DNA of 64,000 nt from Methylibium sp035762065 (GTDB lineage: Bacteria > Pseudomonadota > Gammaproteobacteria > Burkholderiales > Burkholderiaceae_C): the NCBI RefSeq assembly GCF_035762065.1, contig NZ_DASTPW010000028.1, positions 1-64,000 on the forward strand. The letters are read 5' to 3'. This document shows positions 1-7,265 of the stretch, piece after piece. Below the pieces are notes generated by a model. That model ran no database searches. It was not told the origin of the DNA and saw only the letters and a program-made list of their open reading frames with translations. A program made the position numbers and the translations under genes. Numbering within the stretch: the first letter of the stretch is position 1; each line of letters starts with the position of its first letter.

Positions 1-942
1 GGTCGCGCGCCATAGCGCCGCCTCGACCTCGCGCGCCTCGTTGTGCGTGCGCAGCGCCTGGTACAGCGACTCGGCCTCGGCGTGCCGGCGGCGCAGCAGG
101 TTCAGCCACTGCTTGAGCCGCCCGGCACGGTGGCGCGGCACGACCCGAGCGGACACGCTGCGCCAGAACAGGCGCAGCAGCGGCTCGATCTCGCGCCAGG
201 CGACGCCGCCCGCGCGGCCTGCGTCGTGCGCGCGGATCGCGAGCGCGAGCCCGGGGTCGGCGACCATGCCGCGGCCGAGCATCAGGCTTGCGCAGCCCGA
301 AGTCTCGCGGCAGCGCAGCGCGTCGGCGAGCGTCCAGATCTCGCCGTTGGCGACCAAGGGCAGCGCGACGACACGCTTCAGGTCGGCGATCCGGTGCCAG
401 TGCGCCGGCGGCCGGTAGCCGTCGGCCCGGGTGCGCGCGTGGACCACGATCTCGCTCGCGCCGCCGGACTCGATCGCGCGTGCGCAGTCCTCGGCGCGGG
501 AGTCGTCGTCGTAGCCGAGGCGCATCTTCGCGGTCACCGGCAGCGCCGCCGGCACGGCACGGCGCACCGCGGCGACGATGGTCCGCAGCGTCTCCGGCTC
601 GCGCAGCAGCGCCGCGCCGCCGCCGTGGCGGTTGACCACTTTCGCGGGGCAGCCGAAGTTCAGGTCGATTCCCGGCGCGCCCAGTTCGGCCAGCCGCGCC
701 GCGTTGTCGGCAAGGCAGGCCGCATCGCTGCCCAGCAGCTGCGGGCGGACGGGCACGCCGGTCGCGGTGCGACCGCCTTTGCGCAGCTCGGGAACGATCC
801 GCCAGAAGGCACGCTCGGGCAGCAGCGTGCCGGTGACGCGGATGAACTCGCTGACGCAGCGATCGACGCCGCCGGAGCGCGTCAGCACGTCGCGCAGCGT
901 GCAGTCGAGCAGGCCTTCCATCGGCGCGAGCAACAGCGTCAT
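1..942 (-). CDS. dusC: tRNA-dihydrouridine synthase DusC, 3' end cut by window
   Basis: FMN enzyme that reduces a specific uridine in the tRNA D-arm (U16 in E. coli DusC). The reading frame starts at the ATG complementary to 940-942 and stays open for 314 codons to the window edge, so only the last few residues and the stop are missing (the E. coli protein is about 315 residues). Visible features: the N-terminal FMN-binding segment LLAPMEGLLD, the NFGCPAK motif with catalytic Cys98 (same position as in E. coli DusC), a GGGAALL glycine stretch, the KMRLGYDD and VVHARTR strands, and a C-terminal helical domain with RLKQWLNLLRRR. The motif set fits DusC better than DusA or DusB. A long open frame on the opposite strand here is only its antisense shadow. 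Confidence 0.93.
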   Translation of the reverse strand, partial: MTLLLAPMEGLLDCTLRDVLTRSGGVDRCVSEFIRVTGTLLPERAFWRIVPELRKGGRTATGVPVRPQLLGSDAACLADNAARLAELGAPGIDLNFGCPAKVVNRHGGGAALLREPETLRTIVAAVRRAVPAALPVTAKMRLGYDDDSRAEDCARAIESGGASEIVVHARTRADGYRPPAHWHRIADLKRVVALPLVANGEIWTLADALRCRETSGCASLMLGRGMVADPGLALAIRAHDAGRAGGVAWREIEPLLRLFWRSVSARVVPRHRAGRLKQWLNLLRRRHAEAESLYQALRTHNEAREVEAALWRAT

Positions 943-1070
943 CGGCGCATTGTCGGCGGCGCTGTAGGACGCGCCCGACGCCGCTGCGCGCGGGCTGCCG
1001 ATGCCGGCGGGCCTGCGGGCTCGCAAGACTGCGGCTGACGAGGCTGTGAGCAGCCCCGCGGGAGTCTGCG

Positions 1071-1280
1071 ATGGAATCGAACTGGGTTTTTGCGGTGGTG
1101 GCGGGTGTCGCGCTCGTCTCGGCGGCCTGCCAACCCTACGACTTCGACGACTCGCCGACGGTGAAGCCGCCCCGGCCGGAAGCCGTCGAACGCGAAAGCC
1201 AGCGCCTCGACGAGCGCATCGCGCGGCACAAGGAGCGCTGGAAGGCCCGCAAGCAGCAGTACGCGGGCAGCGAGCCGTAG
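1071..1280 (+). CDS. small putative lipoprotein, 69 aa
   Basis: I do not recognise a family. Residues 4-19 form a hydrophobic signal-like segment ending VSAAC, so Cys20 could be lipidated. The box is not ideal, with Ser at -3 and no basic residue before the hydrophobic core. The mature part is a charged helix (RESQRLDERIARHKERWKAR) that could be a short coiled coil. A GGGAG sequence lies about 6 nt before the ATG. It runs convergently with the nitronate monooxygenase-like gene, with 19 bp between stops. A short, lysine/arginine/glutamate-rich envelope lipoprotein is the likeliest reading; a non-coding ORF cannot be excluded. Confidence 0.5.
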   Translation: MESNWVFAVVAGVALVSAACQPYDFDDSPTVKPPRPEAVERESQRLDERIARHKERWKARKQQYAGSEP

Positions 1281-1299
1281 GCGCCGCCGCGGCTGCGGC

Positions 1300-2259
1300 T
1301 CAGGCCGCCAGCCCGAGCCGCGTGCGCGCCGCGGCGTACTCGGCCGCCAGCCGCTCGACCAGTGCCGACGCGGGCAGCACCTCGCGCACCGCGCCGATGC
1401 CCTGGCCGCAGCCCCAGATGTCCTTCCAGGCCTTCTTGGCCCCCTCGCCGCCGAAGTTCATCTTGCTCGGGTCGCTCTCGGGCAGGTTGTCCGGGTCGAG
1501 CCCGGCGTTGCGGATCGACGGCTTCAGGTAGTTGCCGTGCACACCGGTGAAAAGGTTCGAGTAGACGATGTCGTCGCTCGTGCCTTCGACGATCGCCTGC
1601 TTGTAGCCGTCGGAGGCGCGTGCTTCTTCGGTCGCGATGAAGGCAGAGCCGATGTAGGCGAGGTCGGCGCCCATCGCCTGCGCGGCGAGCACGGCGTCGC
1701 CGGTGGCGATCGCGCCGCTCAAGGCGATCGGGCCGTCGAACCACTGGCGAATCTCCTGGATCAGCGCGAACGGGCTCTTCACGCCCGCATGGCCGCCTGC
1801 GCCGGCCGCCACCGCGATCAGCCCGTCGGCGCCCTTCTCGATCGCCTTCTTCGCGAAGGCGTTGTTGATGATGTCGTGCAGCACGATGCCGCCCCAGGCA
1901 TGCACCGCGTCGTTGATGTCGGTGCGCGCGCCCAGCGAAGTGATGACGATCGGCACCTTGTACTTGGCGCAGATCTGCATGTCGTGCTCGAGCCGGTCGT
2001 TGGTCTTGTGGACGATCTGGTTGATCGCGAACGGCGCCGCCGGGCGGTCGGGATGCGCGCGGTCGTGTGCGGCGAGCGTCTCGGTGATCTCGGCCAGCCA
2101 CTCGTCGAGCTGCTCCGCGGGCCGCGCGTTCAGCGACGGCATCGAGCCGACGATGCCGGCCTTGCACTGCGCGATGACGAGCTTCGGGTTGCTGATGATG
2201 AACAGCGGCGAGCCGATGATCGGCAAGGGCAGTTTCGCGAGAACGGCGGGCAGCGGCAT
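1300..2259 (-). CDS. nitronate monooxygenase-like FMN oxidoreductase
   Basis: 319-residue TIM-barrel flavoprotein of the nitronate monooxygenase / 2-nitropropane dioxygenase family. Visible signatures: the N-terminal IIGSPLFIISNPKLV segment, the FAINQIVHKTNDRL region, GADGLIAVAAGAGGHAG (phosphate-binding glycine loop of FMN and the region carrying the family histidine), and ALSGAIATGDAVLAA. The start at 2259 was chosen over an upstream in-frame ATG because the protein then begins MPLPAVLAKLPLPIIG, as family members do. It lies 34 bp downstream of the acyl-CoA dehydrogenase gene on the same strand, so it is probably co-transcribed with it. That context suggests oxidation or detoxification linked to fatty-acid catabolism; the true substrate is unknown. 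Confidence 0.85.
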   Translation of the reverse strand: MPLPAVLAKLPLPIIGSPLFIISNPKLVIAQCKAGIVGSMPSLNARPAEQLDEWLAEITETLAAHDRAHPDRPAAPFAINQIVHKTNDRLEHDMQICAKYKVPIVITSLGARTDINDAVHAWGGIVLHDIINNAFAKKAIEKGADGLIAVAAGAGGHAGVKSPFALIQEIRQWFDGPIALSGAIATGDAVLAAQAMGADLAYIGSAFIATEEARASDGYKQAIVEGTSDDIVYSNLFTGVHGNYLKPSIRNAGLDPDNLPESDPSKMNFGGEGAKKAWKDIWGCGQGIGAVREVLPASALVERLAAEYAAARTRLGLAA

Positions 2260-2293
2260 GGCGGTACTTCTTCGAGTGGGCGGTGGATAAGGA

Positions 2294-4102
2294 TCAGAAG
2301 GCTTCGAGCGCCAGTGCGGTGACCGACTCGGCACCTTCGACGATGCCGTCGCGCACGCCGGGAAGCTTGGCGAGCATGTGCTCGGCGTAGAAGCGGGCGG
2401 TGGCGATCTTCGCAGCCATGAAGTCGACGTCGGTCCCTGCCGCCTGCGCGTCTTCGGCGACGAGCAGCGCGCGCGCCATCTGCCAGCCGGCGACCAGCTG
2501 GCCGGCCAGCATCAGGTAGGGCACCGAGCCGGCGAACACCGCGTTCGGGTCCGACTTGCCCGAGGCGACGACGAAGTCGACCACCTGCTCGAAGGCGACG
2601 CGGGCGGCCCTCAGGCGCCGCAGCACCGCGCGCGCCGCGGCGCTCGAACGATCGGCGAGCTCGCCTTCCGTCTGGGCGATCTGGCGCGCGACCGCCTTGG
2701 CGACCGTGCCGCCGTCGCGCAGGGTCTTGCGGCCGACGAGGTCGTTGGCCTGGATCGCGGTCGTGCCTTCGTAGATCGTGAGGATCTTCGCGTCCCGGTA
2801 GTGCTGCGCAGCGCCGGTTTCCTCGATGTAGCCCATGCCGCCGTGGACCTGCACGCCGAGCGAGGTGACCTCGAGGCTCATCTCGGTGCTGTAGCCCTTG
2901 ACCAGCGGCACCATGAATTCGTAGAAGGCCTGGTGCTGCCGGCGCTGCTCGGCGTCGGGGTGCGCATGCGCAGCGTCGTAGGCCGCGGCCGCGGCGATCG
3001 CCATCGCGCGGCAGCCTTCGGTGTGCGCGCGCATCGTCATCAGCATGCGGCGCACGTCGGGGTGATGAATGATCGCGGCGCTGCCGGGCAGCGAGCCGTC
3101 GACCGGGCGGCTCTGCACGCGGTCCTTCGCGTAGGCCACCGCCTGCTGGTAGGAGCGCTCGGCCACCGCGATGCCTTGCACGCCGACCGCGTAGCGCGCG
3201 GCGTTCATCATGATGAACATGTACTCGAGGCCGCGGTTCTCCTGGCCGATGAGCCAGCCGGTCGCCCCGCCGCGATCGCCGTACTGCAGCACCGCGGTGG
3301 GGCTGGCCTTGATGCCGAGCTTGTGCTCGATCGACACGCACTGCACGTCGTTGCGCTCGCCCAGCGAGCCGTCCGCGTTCACCAGGAACTTCGGCACGAT
3401 GAACAGCGAGATCCCCTTCACGCCCTCCGGCGCGCCGGCCACGCGCGCGAGCACCAGATGGACGATGTTCTCGGCCATGTCGTGCTCGCCATAGGTGATG
3501 TAGATCTTGGTGCCGAAGATGCGGTAGCTGCCGTCGGGCTGGCCGGACGGGCCCAGCTGCGGTTCGGCGCGGGTGCGCACCAGCGCCAGGTCGCTGCCGG
3601 CCTGCGGCTCCGTCAGGTTCATCGTGCCGGTCCACTGGCCCGAGATCAGCTTCGGCAGGTAGCGCTGCTGCTGTTCTTCGGTGCCTGCGGTGAGCAGCGC
3701 CTCGATCGCGCCGTCGGTCAGCAGAGGGCACAGCGCGAAGCTGAGGTTCGCGCTGTTGAGCATCTCGATGCACGCGGCCCCGATCGTCTTCGGCAGGCCC
3801 TGGCCGCCGAACGCCGCCGGGTGCTGCAGGCCCTGCCAGCCGCCTTCGGCGAACTGGCGAAAGGCTTCCTTGAAGCCGGGCGTCGTCGTGACCTTGCCGG
3901 ACTGGAACGACGACGGCTGCAGGTCACCCGCGCGATTCAGCGGCGCCACGACATCCTCGTTGAGCTTCGCGCACTCCTCGAGCACCGCCTGCGCGGTTTC
4001 CAGCCCGGCCTCCTCGAAGCCGGGCAGCTTCGCGACGTTCTCGATCTGCGCGAGATGCTCGACGCAGAACAGCATGTCCTTCAGCGGTGCGCGGTAACTC
4101 AT
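2294..4102 (-). CDS. acyl-CoA dehydrogenase, large form (602 aa)
   Basis: FAD enzyme that introduces the alpha-beta double bond into an acyl-CoA and passes electrons to electron-transfer flavoprotein. At 602 residues it belongs to the larger class (similar to DmdC/3-methylmercaptopropionyl-CoA dehydrogenase-type proteins) with an N-terminal extension and a C-terminal extra domain, rather than the ~380-residue short-chain type. Visible: MNLTEPQAGSDL (flavin-binding strand), RIFGTKIYITYGEHD, VHGGMGYIEE, and IYEGTTAIQANDL, where the Glu is the expected catalytic base. The gene follows etfB-etfA on the same strand with 91 bp of spacing, so donor enzyme and electron acceptor are encoded together. 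Chain-length preference cannot be read from the sequence. Confidence 0.93.
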   Translation of the reverse strand: MSYRAPLKDMLFCVEHLAQIENVAKLPGFEEAGLETAQAVLEECAKLNEDVVAPLNRAGDLQPSSFQSGKVTTTPGFKEAFRQFAEGGWQGLQHPAAFGGQGLPKTIGAACIEMLNSANLSFALCPLLTDGAIEALLTAGTEEQQQRYLPKLISGQWTGTMNLTEPQAGSDLALVRTRAEPQLGPSGQPDGSYRIFGTKIYITYGEHDMAENIVHLVLARVAGAPEGVKGISLFIVPKFLVNADGSLGERNDVQCVSIEHKLGIKASPTAVLQYGDRGGATGWLIGQENRGLEYMFIMMNAARYAVGVQGIAVAERSYQQAVAYAKDRVQSRPVDGSLPGSAAIIHHPDVRRMLMTMRAHTEGCRAMAIAAAAAYDAAHAHPDAEQRRQHQAFYEFMVPLVKGYSTEMSLEVTSLGVQVHGGMGYIEETGAAQHYRDAKILTIYEGTTAIQANDLVGRKTLRDGGTVAKAVARQIAQTEGELADRSSAAARAVLRRLRAARVAFEQVVDFVVASGKSDPNAVFAGSVPYLMLAGQLVAGWQMARALLVAEDAQAAGTDVDFMAAKIATARFYAEHMLAKLPGVRDGIVEGAESVTALALEAF

Positions 4103-4193
4103 GGCTCGTCTCCTGCTTCGGTACGTGGGTGCGCCAAGAAAAAGCGCCTGGACGCGGTGGCACGTGCAGGCGCGTGGGCGGGCGAAACGAAGT

Positions 4194-5126
4194 TCAGAGC
4201 TGCTTGACCAGCTCGGGCACCGCCTCGAACACGTCGGCTTCGAGCGCGTAGTCGGCCACGCTGAAGATCGGCGCCTCCGCGTCCTTGTTGATCGCGACGA
4301 TCACCTTGCTGTCCTTCATGCCAGCCAGATGCTGGATCGCGCCGCTGATGCCGCAGGCGATGTAGAGCTGGGGCGCGACGATCTTGCCCGTCTGTCCGAC
4401 CTGCCAGTCGTTCGGCGCGTAGCCGGCGTCGACGGCGGCGCGGCTCGCGCCGAGCGCGGCGCCGAGCTTGTCGGCCAGCGGCGTCAGCAGCTCGGTGAAC
4501 TTCTCGCTGGAGCCGAGCGCGCGGCCGCCGCTGACGATGATCTTGGCGGCGGTGAGCTCGGGACGGTCGAGCTTCGCGATCTCGGCGCCGACGAAGCTGG
4601 ATTTGCCGCTGTCGGCCACCGCGTCGAGCTTCTCGACCGCGGCGTTGCCGCCGGCCTGCGCCGCGGGATCGAAGCCGGTGGTGCGCACGGTCACCACCTT
4701 GACCGCATCGCCGCTCTGCACCGTGGCGATCGCGTTGCCGGCGTAGATCGGGCGCTCGAAGGTGTCGGGCGAGACGACCTTCGTGATGTCGCTGAGCTGC
4801 GCCACGTCGAGCAGCGCAGCGACGCGCGGCGCGACGTTCTTGCCGTGCGCCGTCGCGGGAAACAGCACGTGGCTGTAGTCCTTGGCAATCGCGACGACCT
4901 GCGCCGCGACGTTCTCGGCAAGCTGCTCGGCGAGACTGGGTGCATCGGCAAGCAGCACCTTCGCGACGCCGGCGATCTGCGCCGCGGCCTGCGCCGCGCC
5001 TTCGGCGTCATGGCCCGCGACGAGCACGTGGACATCGCCCCCGCACTGCAGCGCGGCGCTCACGGTGTTCAGGGTCGCGGGCTTGAGGGCGCCGTGGTCG
5101 TGTTCGGCAATGACGAGTGCGGCCAT
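4194..5126 (-). CDS. etfA: electron transfer flavoprotein alpha subunit
   Basis: 310-residue large subunit of the soluble ETF heterodimer, which carries FAD and takes electrons from acyl-CoA dehydrogenases to ETF:ubiquinone oxidoreductase. Residues 1-180 form the N-terminal Rossmann-like domain (AALVIAEHDHGALKP). The C-terminal FAD domain shows VSGGRALGSSEKF followed by the GYAPNDWQVGQTGKIVAP segment and the ISGAIQHLAGM helix, all standard for EtfA/FixB. It starts one base after the etfB stop, so translation is probably coupled. The length matches the family. Confidence 0.97.
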   Translation of the reverse strand: MAALVIAEHDHGALKPATLNTVSAALQCGGDVHVLVAGHDAEGAAQAAAQIAGVAKVLLADAPSLAEQLAENVAAQVVAIAKDYSHVLFPATAHGKNVAPRVAALLDVAQLSDITKVVSPDTFERPIYAGNAIATVQSGDAVKVVTVRTTGFDPAAQAGGNAAVEKLDAVADSGKSSFVGAEIAKLDRPELTAAKIIVSGGRALGSSEKFTELLTPLADKLGAALGASRAAVDAGYAPNDWQVGQTGKIVAPQLYIACGISGAIQHLAGMKDSKVIVAINKDAEAPIFSVADYALEADVFEAVPELVKQL

Positions 5127-5127
5127 C

Positions 5128-5877
5128 TCAGATCACCTTCGCTTCGTTCTTCAACTTGTTCACCAGCGTCGCGACGTCGGGTACCTTGATGCCGGCACTG
5201 CGCTTGGGCGGCTCGGCGACCTTCAGCGTCTTGATGCGCGGCGCGACATCGACGCCCAGGTCGGCCGGCTTCAGCACCTCGAGCGGCTTCTTCTTCGCCT
5301 TCATGATGTTCGGCAGCGTCACGTAGCGCGGCTCGTTCAGGCGCAGGTCGGTGGTCACGACCGCGGGCAACGCGAGCTTGACGGTCTCCGAGCCGCCGTC
5401 GACCTCGCGGGCCACCGAAACCGCGCCGTCGGCGACCTCGACCTTGCTCGCGAACGTCGCTTGGCCAATGCCGGCCAGCGCGGCGAGCATCTGGCCCGTC
5501 TGGTTGCAGTCGTCGTCGATCGCCTGTTTGCCGAGGATCACCAGCTGCGGCTGCTCCTTGTCCATCACCGCCTTCAGCAGCTTGGCCACGGCCAGCGGCT
5601 GCAGTTCGGCGTCGGTCTCGACGAGGATCGCGCGGTCGGCGCCGATGGCCATCGCGGTGCGCAGCGTCTCCTGGCATTGCGGCACGCCGCAGGAGACCGC
5701 GATCACCTCGGTCACCACGCCCTTTTCCTTGAGCCGCATCGCTTCTTCGACGGCGATCTCGTCGAAGGGATTCATGCTCATCTTGACGTTGGCGATGTCG
5801 ACGCCGCTGCCGTCGGACTTGACGCGCACCTTGACGTTGTAGTCCACCACGCGCTTGACCGCGACCAATGCCTTCAT
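5128..5877 (-). CDS. etfB: electron transfer flavoprotein beta subunit
   Basis: 249-residue small ETF subunit; binds AMP and docks on the alpha subunit. It begins MKALVAVKRVVDYNVKVRVK, contains MNPFDEIAVEEAMRLKE and GKQAIDDDCNQTGQMLAAL (nucleotide-binding region), and ends with the lysine-rich PLEVLKPADLGVD segment typical of EtfB/FixA. The start is the ATG at 5877, preceded by CAGGAGATC-type Shine-Dalgarno sequence on the minus strand; the reading frame extends further upstream but lacks support there. First gene of the etfB-etfA-acyl-CoA dehydrogenase-oxidoreductase run. A TAGAAT hexamer at 5943-5948 (minus strand) could be the -10 element, although no good -35 is visible. Confidence 0.96.
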   Translation of the reverse strand: MKALVAVKRVVDYNVKVRVKSDGSGVDIANVKMSMNPFDEIAVEEAMRLKEKGVVTEVIAVSCGVPQCQETLRTAMAIGADRAILVETDAELQPLAVAKLLKAVMDKEQPQLVILGKQAIDDDCNQTGQMLAALAGIGQATFASKVEVADGAVSVAREVDGGSETVKLALPAVVTTDLRLNEPRYVTLPNIMKAKKKPLEVLKPADLGVDVAPRIKTLKVAEPPKRSAGIKVPDVATLVNKLKNEAKVI

Positions 5878-6050
5878 CGGATCTCCTGGAGGGGCGGCGC
5901 GGCCGCCGGAAGCCTCGGCGAACAGGCCGCCGAGGTCGATCGATTCTAAGGAGGCGCCTTTCGCAAGCCCCCTGAAGGGCCCCTCGAAAAGCACGATCGT
6001 TCGATTCTAGCCAGGGCCTCCCGGCAGGCCGGGCGCCGCGATTGGAGAGC

Positions 6051-7097
6051 TCACTCCTTGCGCGCCGCGGCGACGCGCAGGCCAGTCTGAGCCGGCACCA
6101 GATCGCCCTCTTTCGGCGACCAGCCGAGCGCACGCGACAAGGCGACGTCCCAGCGGTGGCGGGCGAGCTTGGTGAAGCCGGCGGGACTGGGGTGGATCTC
6201 GTCGAGCCAGTCGCCGTCGGCGTCCGTCGATCCGGGCGCGGCGGCGTCGAGCAGCCCGCGCTGATCGACCAGGACCACGTTGCTGCGCTCGGCGAACGCG
6301 GCGTGCAGCCGCGCGTGCAGCGCGTCGACGACGGCCTCGACGCAGCGGCGCATCTGCGCGCCGTCGAAGCCGGCCGCCACGAGCGCCGGATGCAGCCACG
6401 GCCCGCCGGCCGGCATCTCGCGGCTGAACGGATGCAGCGCGCAGGCGCGCGGCTGCAGCCACTCGTAGCCGTTGACGAAGATCGGCGCTCGGCGAGTGAC
6501 GGGGTCGCCGGCGCCGTCGCGCAGGTCGACGAAGCGCAGGATCGAGCGCACGACCCAGTCGATCGGGCCGTCGCGTTCGCCGGGGCCGGCGAGCGGATCG
6601 GCGCCCGGCGCGAAGCCGCCGGTGGCGAAGGCCGAGGGCGGCGCCCCCGCGGCGCGCGCCTCGGCCTCGAGCTCGGCGCGCTCGACGATCGCGTCGATCA
6701 GGTCCTTGCCGCCGATCGACAGCAGCACCGCGTCGAAGCCGAAGGCCGCGAACATCGCCCGTGTGCGCCGCAGCCGGTGGCCATGGATCGCCTCGCGCAG
6801 CGCCAGGCCCGGCTGCGAGGCATCGACCACTGCGGTGAGAAAAGGCGTGCGGATCGCCGGGATCAGTGCGTCGGCGGCGCTGCCCGCAGCGCCGGCGCCG
6901 GCCAGCCAGGAATCGCCTTCGGCATAGAGCAGCTTGGCCGGCATGAAGTCGCTGACCGACGCGGCGATCGGGGCGAGTTCGCCGCCGTCGGCACCGATGC
7001 GCAGCATGCGGCGCCAGCCGCGATGGCGGTGGCCCAGCACCGCCGGGTTCACCGCCTGAGCCTCGGCACTTGCGGCCTGCTCCTTCACCGTCGCCAT
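6051..7097 (-). CDS. SGNH/GDSL-like hydrolase with altered block III
   Basis: 348-residue protein with SGNH-hydrolase signatures. Block I is AEGDSWLAG (nucleophile Ser63), block III reads LLSIGGKDLID, and block V is DWLDEIHPSPAGF (catalytic Asp/His pair). The family normally has Asn in block III (GxND) as an oxyanion-hole donor; here it is Lys131, so activity may be altered. There is no signal peptide: the N-terminus is MATVKEQAASAEAQ, suggesting a cytoplasmic protein. Start at 7097 chosen because the upstream extension runs into the divergent gene. It is transcribed away from the DyP-P450 fusion gene with 168 bp between start codons, so the two probably share a regulatory region. Substrate unknown; an esterase or lipase-like role is inferred from fold only. 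Confidence 0.75.
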   Translation of the reverse strand: MATVKEQAASAEAQAVNPAVLGHRHRGWRRMLRIGADGGELAPIAASVSDFMPAKLLYAEGDSWLAGAGAAGSAADALIPAIRTPFLTAVVDASQPGLALREAIHGHRLRRTRAMFAAFGFDAVLLSIGGKDLIDAIVERAELEAEARAAGAPPSAFATGGFAPGADPLAGPGERDGPIDWVVRSILRFVDLRDGAGDPVTRRAPIFVNGYEWLQPRACALHPFSREMPAGGPWLHPALVAAGFDGAQMRRCVEAVVDALHARLHAAFAERSNVVLVDQRGLLDAAAPGSTDADGDWLDEIHPSPAGFTKLARHRWDVALSRALGWSPKEGDLVPAQTGLRVAAARKE

Positions 7098-7265
7098 GCG
7101 TCGCGCTCCGCGTTGCTCGATCGTCCGGCCGCGTATTTCCCGCTGTGCTGCGCGGCGCCAGGCGGCATCCTTCGCGGCGGGGAGACAAACGGCATCCACC
7201 CCCGAAGGGAGGAGCCGGCGGTGCTGCGGATCGATGATGTCCGCGGCAGTCGGAGGGAGACGGCG

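Noticed and set aside
43..1038. Long plus-strand open frame opposite dusC
   Set aside because: The minus-strand frame encodes a recognisable DusC with catalytic Cys98; the plus-strand product is low-complexity Arg/Ala-rich antisense.
2378..4207. 609-codon plus-strand frame opposite the acyl-CoA dehydrogenase
   Set aside because: High-GC antisense artefact; the minus strand encodes a clear acyl-CoA dehydrogenase with conserved motifs.
6042..7265. Upstream extension of the DyP-P450 frame to 6042
   Set aside because: It runs fully antisense to the SGNH hydrolase gene, has no family similarity, and a strong ribosome-binding site precedes the ATG at 7266.
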